DNA from: Gnetum montanum
Taxonomy: Eukaryota; Streptophyta; Gnetopsida; Gnetales; Gnetaceae
Reading direction: 5' to 3'
NCBI GenBank assembly: GCA_015680685.1
Contig: MNCI01011140.1
Span: forward strand, 282,207 to 346,206
DNA: 64,000 bases
In this document: piece by piece, positions 58,746 to 64,000 of the stretch
Layout: each line of letters begins with the position of its first letter
Position numbering within the stretch: the first letter of the stretch is position 1
Program-made: the position numbers and the translations under genes
The notes under the pieces: generated by a model
Told to the model about the DNA's origin: nothing
The model's database searches: none
Seen by the model: only the letters and a program-made list of their open reading frames with translations

Positions 58746-60646
58746 TACCCCCATGATTGAATAAAAACTCGTCCTCAAGTTTATTACAAAATATTGGGAA
58801 GTTATGGGATTATTGACTTGAATGGAACTAATGGTGAACGGAATGATATGTGAACGGATCATCATTACAAAACATGACAAAACTGGTGTTCATGATAACA
58901 AGAGTGAATACTTTATACATTTGACATCAGGCCTTATTTGGTAGCTGAGAGAGAAGAGAGAAGAAGTTTTCTACTACCAACACCAAGATTGTGCCTTTCG
59001 TTGTCTATCTATAAGCACACCATCCATCTCATTCCTTGCATAGCTGCTTTAGCACTGATCCATTCTGAGTGTTCCCTCTAGATCCAATCTGTTGTTGTAT
59101 GATTTCCATCTACACACACAACATAGTCTTTATATTAGCAAAGTTAAATGAATCACAATGCAGTTGATACCTTGCTTCGGTGAAAGGTCCATTGGCTGAG
59201 TTGTGGTATGGCTGATATGGGTTTGGAGATATAATAGTGGTGACTACCGAAGGTGTAGGGGTTAGGAGAAAATTGAAAAAATTGGGTCAGGACCCCCATG
59301 ACTAAGAGCGAACCTCTAGTAGCGATAGAATGGAGAAAGAAAAAGAATAAGAAAGATGGAGAAAAAGAGACAACTATAATGTCAATGAAATAGATGTCAA
59401 GATGGAAATGAACAAAATAGGATGGATTGCAAAAATGTTAAGGGAAAGAATCTAACTGGTGTACCAAATAGGAATGCTAGTGGGTCCTCCCCAAAGCAAG
59501 CTCATGCCCTTAATGCCCTGACAAACCCACATTCGAAGTCTATAGGCTCTAGGAATGCCATTTGGAACAAGAGTTAAAGTCTTAACCATAGAATTTACCA
59601 AAAAGAAAACGATGCGTCGAACAAAATATACACTAAGGATACAACCGGCAATGAGGTGGACAATGGAGGAAGAATGATGGAAGGAAGAGAATGGAATAGA
59701 ATCTCAAGAACAAGGTGATGTACAAACCCTTATGTAGTTAATGTTTAATGTGACTTAGTAGATCCCGTTCCAAGTTTGGCCTCAAACAAACCACATCCAG
59801 TGACTTCACATTAATGCATTCGACCAATTCATCCACTTGAAGTAACAAGAATGCATCCCCCAAAGAGCCACCACCATTCCAACGAAATGAAGGAGGAGAG
59901 AATGGGAAGCGAGAAGGGCCTTAGTTAGAGGAAACATGTTATTTTAGTTCCATAACCAGTGCTTGTAGCTCAAATGATTATTTTGTCTAAGGGGTGTGCT
60001 TTGAATCCTCACTATTTTTTTTTTGTTTTTGTGTGAGAACCACACCATGCAAAGACTTTGTTATTTTTATTTTCTCAGCTTCCTGATAACGTGGTAATGT
60101 TGGAATGATAAGAAAACTTAAAAAGAAAACATCCAAACACCCAAGAGAATGGCCAACACAAATGCAACAAATTTCCTTGAAGTCACACCCTTTTCAATCC
60201 TTGAGTCCTTCCTTAGTTTGAGAAATACCCAATCACCAATTCATTATAGTTCTTATTAGTGAGAAAGGGATTGTACAGTTCCAAGCCAATAGAGACCATA
60301 GAAATTTGTGGATGTATGGATGAAGCAGACTCATTACCTATCATATTAAAAGAACCATACCTTAGTATCAACATCGTAACTTAAAGGTAAAAACCAAACA
60401 TTAGCAATCAATAGAAATAGTTCATGTCATCATTAAGAGCACTTATTGGGTGAAAAACTTAACAAAATGGATAAGACACACATAAAAATAAAAGAAAAAG
60501 TATAAACAATGTTGAAAAAAAATAAGAAAAGTTAAAGAAATTTGTAAAACAAAAAAGTGCAAAACAAAAAAGTGGAAAAAAAATGTGTAAAACAAAAATA
60601 TGTAAAAAAAAAAAAAACTTAAAAAGAAACTGAGGGCCTCAATTGA
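58746..60646 (-). other. 3' region of I with a vestigial extra ORF
   Basis: The right half aligns with the 3' region of G. On the minus strand an acceptor-like tgtgtgtag immediately precedes an ATG (59109-59107), the arrangement found at the extra ORF of G, but the frame MEIIQQQIGSRGNTQNG ends after 26 codons. Purine tract and LTR follow about 350 bases later. Long A- and AAAAATG-type runs (plus strand 60480-60625) are simple sequence. The single copy of the repeat duplicated in G lies at about 59990-60055. Confidence 0.65.
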
Positions 60647-61839
60647 TTAGCAGAGGTGGACATCTCCCCCATGACTACATTGAAAGGGAGAGATCTGAAA
60701 TAAGGAGTGTGGTTGTCTGCTATCAGAGGTGTAATTTGCACTGGTTGTTCTTAGTTCAAGGAAGGGTTTCGTTTGTTGCACATTGACCAGTAATCTCCTA
60801 TCAGGGATTTCAGGTTTGTATATTGTCATGGCTCCCGAGGGAAAGGTCGTATGAATAATGTAAGGTCCTTACCACAATGTTTAAAATTTTTTGCATTGTG
60901 GTACATGCATGGGGTTCTAGTAAAGGACCTTATCTCCTAGTTGATATTTAACCTTTCGAATTTTTAAGTCATGATGTTGCTTGTTATGTGCCTTGTGCAA
61001 CTCATTTGACGACAGAGTAACCAATCTATTCTCGTCTAGCATGTTTAGGGTTGCCAATATTCCTTTTTGTGCTAGGTCAAGGTCAAGGTGGAGGTCACAT
61101 GCCATGGAGAGTGTACGGAGCTTAGTTTGTATCAGAGCTTTGAAAGTTTTCTGTATACTAACTCATAGAGAGAGTAGCCTGTAGGAAGTTTCCAAGTGAA
61201 GTGGTATGCCCAGAGAGCGTTGTTTAGTTTCATGCTCCAATCTCACCTAAATTTTCTAATTTTTCTTGTTAATATTCTCGTAATCTCCCGATTAGTGACC
61301 TCGGCTTGGCCATTAGCTTGGGGATGATAAGGTGTGGTCAATTTATGTTCAACCCCTAAGAGTTGCATCAACTTGAGAAAGGTTGCACCTGTAAAGTGTG
61401 TTCCATTATCAGAGATGAGTGCACGTGGCATACCAAACCTATTTACAATTTGTTCTTGTACAAATTGTATAGCCGTAGATGATGTGCAGTCTATTACAGT
61501 AGTTGCTTCAGCCCATTTTGTTAAATAGTCAACAACAACAATGATATAAGCTTTTCCATTGGACATCAATGTAATGGGCCCCATAAAATTAATTCCCCAA
61601 ATGTCGAATGGTTCCAAAGGTTAAATCCATTATTGCAGACCCTCCATTCTAGTAGTTATTCCACCATCACATTGATAACGCTCACAGGATTGGACAAATT
61701 TATGGGCATCCTGAAATAGTGTTGGCCAGTAATATTCCACAAGAAGGATCTTAATGGCCATTTTTCTCCCTGCATAGTGGCCCCCATAGGGGCCCTCATG
61801 AGCATCTTGGAGAACTCTTAATTGATCCTCATCGGGCAC
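60647..61839 (-). pseudogene. integrase of element I
   Basis: Zinc region: HEGPYGGHYAGRKMA and SCERYQCDGG (61839-61630), with the last zinc Cys pair altered (C to Y). Core, open for 124 codons (61617-61243): FDIWGINFMGP, where the first catalytic Asp is Asn (one G-to-A change), then LISDNGTHFTGATF with the second Asp and PYHPQANGQAEVTNREI with the Glu. The C-terminal domain (61105-60917, then 60829-60647) has KVKYQLGDKVLY. Stops at 61242 and around 60900 break it. No chromodomain follows, as expected for the Athila/Tat group. Confidence 0.88.
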
Positions 61840-62088
61840 ATACCATCAAACCAAGCCATCAAGACAAACTTTATAGAGTTTTCCATTGATTTCCATGAAG
61901 TACTTGGTTTTGTGAAGAAACTATTACTTCTTCCTAAAATCCAACCCCTGTGGTGTTTGTTGGGAAAGGAGATAGGTGAGAATGCTACTATACTAATTCG
62001 TGCTCATGGGTTGATTATTCACTACATTGGCAAAGAGGGTTTTGTCAGGAAAATGATCAGATATGGCATATTCATCCTCTTTGTTGTC

Positions 62089-62583
62089 CTAGCGCAACCG
62101 AGATAAGTGATCTACAACTACGTTCTCAGTGCCCTTTCGTTCTACAATTGTTAGATCAAACTCCTGAAGGATTACCAACCAACGTATAATACGAGGACTA
62201 ACCATTGGCTTTATCATGAGGAACCTAATTGCACTATGATCTATATGAATGTCCACTTTGTAGCCTAACACATAGTGCCTAAATTTGTTTAGCACAAACA
62301 CTATAGCCATTAATTCCTTTTTTGTAGTCGTGTAGTTGAGTTGTGCATTGGCAATACTCCTACTCGCATAGTGGATGTAATAAGAGCATTTTTTTTCGTC
62401 TAACTGTGTTAGTACGGCTCCTAAGGGATAATTGGATGCGTCGGTCATTATATGGAATGGCCTGGGCCAGTTAGGGGCTTGTAGAATAGGGGTTTTCACG
62501 AGCCTTTGTTTTAGAGTTTGGAATGCTCGTTCACATTCCCTGGTCCATTCGAATCGTGCATCCTTTTTTGTTAATTCTACCAA
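62089..62583 (-). pseudogene. RNase H of element I (164-codon open frame)
   Basis: The frame contains all four acidic catalytic positions of a gypsy RNase H: IMTDASNYPLGAVLTQ, TTKKELMAIVFVL, VDIHIDHSAIRFL and ENVVVDHLSRLR. It begins in the connection domain (VELTKKDARFEWT). It is the longest open frame in the window. It is listed as a pseudogene because it is part of a polyprotein with stops on both sides. Confidence 0.9.
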
Positions 62584-63470
62584 TTTTTGGCAATCTTGGA
62601 GAAGTTCTCAATGAATCTCCTGTAGTAGCCAGTGTGTCCAAGGAATGACCAAATTTCTTTGATAGTTTCTGGTTGTTGGGTAATTCCTTGGATGAATTTA
62701 ACTTTTTTTAGGTCTACCTTTATTCCTGTCTATGAAATCTTATGCCCCAGTACTACGCCCTCTTGAACCATCAAATGGCATTGAGCTTTAGGTTGGTTTC
62801 AATGCATCATTTCAGTACTTGCTCCAATTGGTCTAGGGCTTGATCAAAGCTTCTCCCATAAGTGGAGAAGTCATCCATAAAGACTTCTACTCCATCCCTA
62901 TCTACTATTGAAATATGCTTAGAACTAAACATTGAAACGTGGCGGAAGCATTTTACAAGCCAAATGACATTTGTTTATATGCAAATGTTCCCCAGGGACT
63001 GGTGAACATTGTTTTGGCTTGATCTTTTGGTGCTATTTGTATTTTATTATATCCACTATATCCATCCAGAAAACTATAATAGCGATGCCCCACTATAGTG
63101 TCTAAGACTTGATCAATGAACAACAATGGAAAATGATCTTTGAATGTTTCCATGTTTAGTAGCCTAAAATCTATACACACCCTCCATTTGCCTCCCTTCT
63201 TCGGCATCTTTTACTATCTATTTCAATTTCGGGTTCAATTGCCTCTACGGTTGTTTTTGAGGCTTCATGGACGGGTCTACATAAATCCTATGCTGGTATA
63301 TCCTAGGATCTATTCTAGTTAATTCAGGGTATGACCATGGAAAGGCAGTTGACCATTTATTTATCACCTTTAGCAATCTCTCTTTTTGCTTGGGAACAAG
63401 CTTCGCGTTGATGATTACTGATTTTCCATTTTCAAGGATCATGTATTCCAAACTAGTGGGCAATGGTTTT
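62584..63470 (-). pseudogene. reverse transcriptase of element I
   Basis: The linker before RT is open at 63463-63245 (ILENGKSVIINAKLVPKQKE and TRIDPRIYQHRIYVD). RT begins near MPKKGGKWRVCIDFRLLNME (63207) with FLDGYSGYNKIQIAPKDQA; the catalytic FMDD is intact at 62881-62870. Frameshifts near 63230 and 62940 and stops at 62952 and 62780 separate the parts. Wording is the same as in G with fewer changes. Confidence 0.88.
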
Positions 63471-64000
63471 AGATCTCAGGGCTCTTGTCTAAATTCCTTA
63501 GGAATCTCCAACTTTCCCTAGTTAATGTTTTCAAAGTTAAGGGTTGGAAGTTGGCAACAAACTTGCTCTAGTATGCATGTGCTTTCAATGTAAGCACTAG
63601 TTATCCCCTCAGTTAGTTCCATGCATGTTATCAAGTTGCTCTCTTGATCAGCCATTAGCCACTAGGTGTTTTCTTGTCGTGTGGCTGCTGCATATAGGCA
63701 CTTTTGTATGTCAATATCTTGTGCACACCGATTGCATGTAGGCAATGTTAAACTTTTCATCACCCATGATTTTTGCACGCAATGGCACCCTGTGTCACTA
63801 TATGCAATGCATGGAACTTTCTTCTTCTCAATCTTTCCAAAAGTATTTTTCTTGGATATTTCTAGGGAAAGATTGTGAATTCTTAGGCGTGCATCTACTG
63901 TACTCAGCCATGCTCTTCCCATTATTATCAGGAAGTCCCCTTTGTCATTGTTTATTTAGATCACCAGGAAATCAGTTGGGTATGACCAACCACCCATGGT
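63471..64000 (-). pseudogene. protease end of element I
   Basis: The open frame 63922-63662 reads MGRAWLSTVDARLRIHNLSL and the Cys-rich tail CIAYSDTGCHCVQKSWV with CNRCAQ, matching protease in F and G. The D-S-G site lies just outside the window. The part between 63660 and 63470 aligns with the spacer before RT in G (46670-46860). Confidence 0.82.

Larger units (their letters stand above)
57911..64000 (-). mobile_element. Athila-like Ty3/gypsy element I, minus strand, 3' part
   Basis: Read on the minus strand from the window edge: protease end, RT, RNase H, integrase, 3' region, polypurine tract (tcatgggggta, 58756-58746) and the 3' LTR (58745-57911). Open frames are the longest of any element here (164 and 124 residues), so it is the youngest or least decayed Athila-like copy. 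Gag and the 5' LTR lie beyond 64000. It has only a vestige where G has the extra coiled-coil ORF. Confidence 0.9.

Noticed and set aside
60480-60625. A-rich run as poly(A) tail of a LINE or processed gene
   Set aside because: It lies within the 3' region of I next to the end of integrase; no LINE coding or TSD is present.
1-64000. Search for tRNA, rRNA, microRNA hairpins and host exons
   Set aside because: No cloverleaf, rRNA core or conserved host protein was recognisable by eye. Short or highly diverged ones could be missed without a covariance-model or protein search.

Overview
The window reads as plant nuclear DNA, almost certainly from a seed plant with a large repeat-rich genome. It is AT-rich and holds no host gene, tRNA, rRNA or CRISPR array that I can support. 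Nearly every base belongs to LTR retrotransposons: Ty3/gypsy of an Athila-like type (tRNA-Asp-type primer site, long 3' region with an extra ORF), a Ty3/gypsy chromovirus, Ty1/copia elements, and solo LTRs. All coding regions are decayed. Premature stops often fall where glutamine codons are expected, and many lost motifs are explained by C-to-T or G-to-A changes, as expected for old, methylated, silenced copies. The species cannot be named from the sequence.

Layout. 1-3779: right part of an Athila-like element (E) with its extra ORF and 3' LTR. 3785-4150: fragment of a copia protease region (K). 4151-25019: chromovirus C whose 3' LTR is split by a solo LTR D (9901-24817). D is split by copia element A (12111-24666), and the 3' LTR of A is split by copia element B (17872-24068). 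This four-deep nest is supported by target-site duplications (TSDs) at the three inner levels. 25047-37511: Athila-like element F, with a solo LTR (P, 27425-28568) in its gag and a 1.4 kb minisatellite in its 3' region; its 3' LTR is missing. 37512-42108: minus-strand LTR element L with matching 571 bp LTRs and unrecognised coding remnants.

42109-42481 and 55507-56160 are two halves of a gag-like target (N) split by G, a complete 13.0 kb Athila-like element (42487-55501; TSD atcat/atcac). G has gag, protease, RT/RNase H, an integrase with its core deleted, a long 3' region, an extra coiled-coil ORF preceded by its own promoter-like block and a consensus intron, and a 3' LTR that has lost its TATA box. 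56316-57674 (O) holds unrecognised minus-strand coding remnants. 57677-57905 (Q) is a copia LTR fragment. 57911-64000 is the minus-strand 3' part of the best-preserved Athila-like copy (I).

The most interesting signals are: (1) the U3 of each Athila-like LTR carries palindromic motifs just upstream of the TATA box, and the motif differs between copies; (2) in G a copy of this U3 block sits inside the element, upstream of a TATA box, a donor/branch/acceptor set and the ATG of the extra ORF, which looks like a second transcription unit; (3) the 3' region of F has grown a minisatellite. These are proposals from sequence reading, not demonstrated functions.
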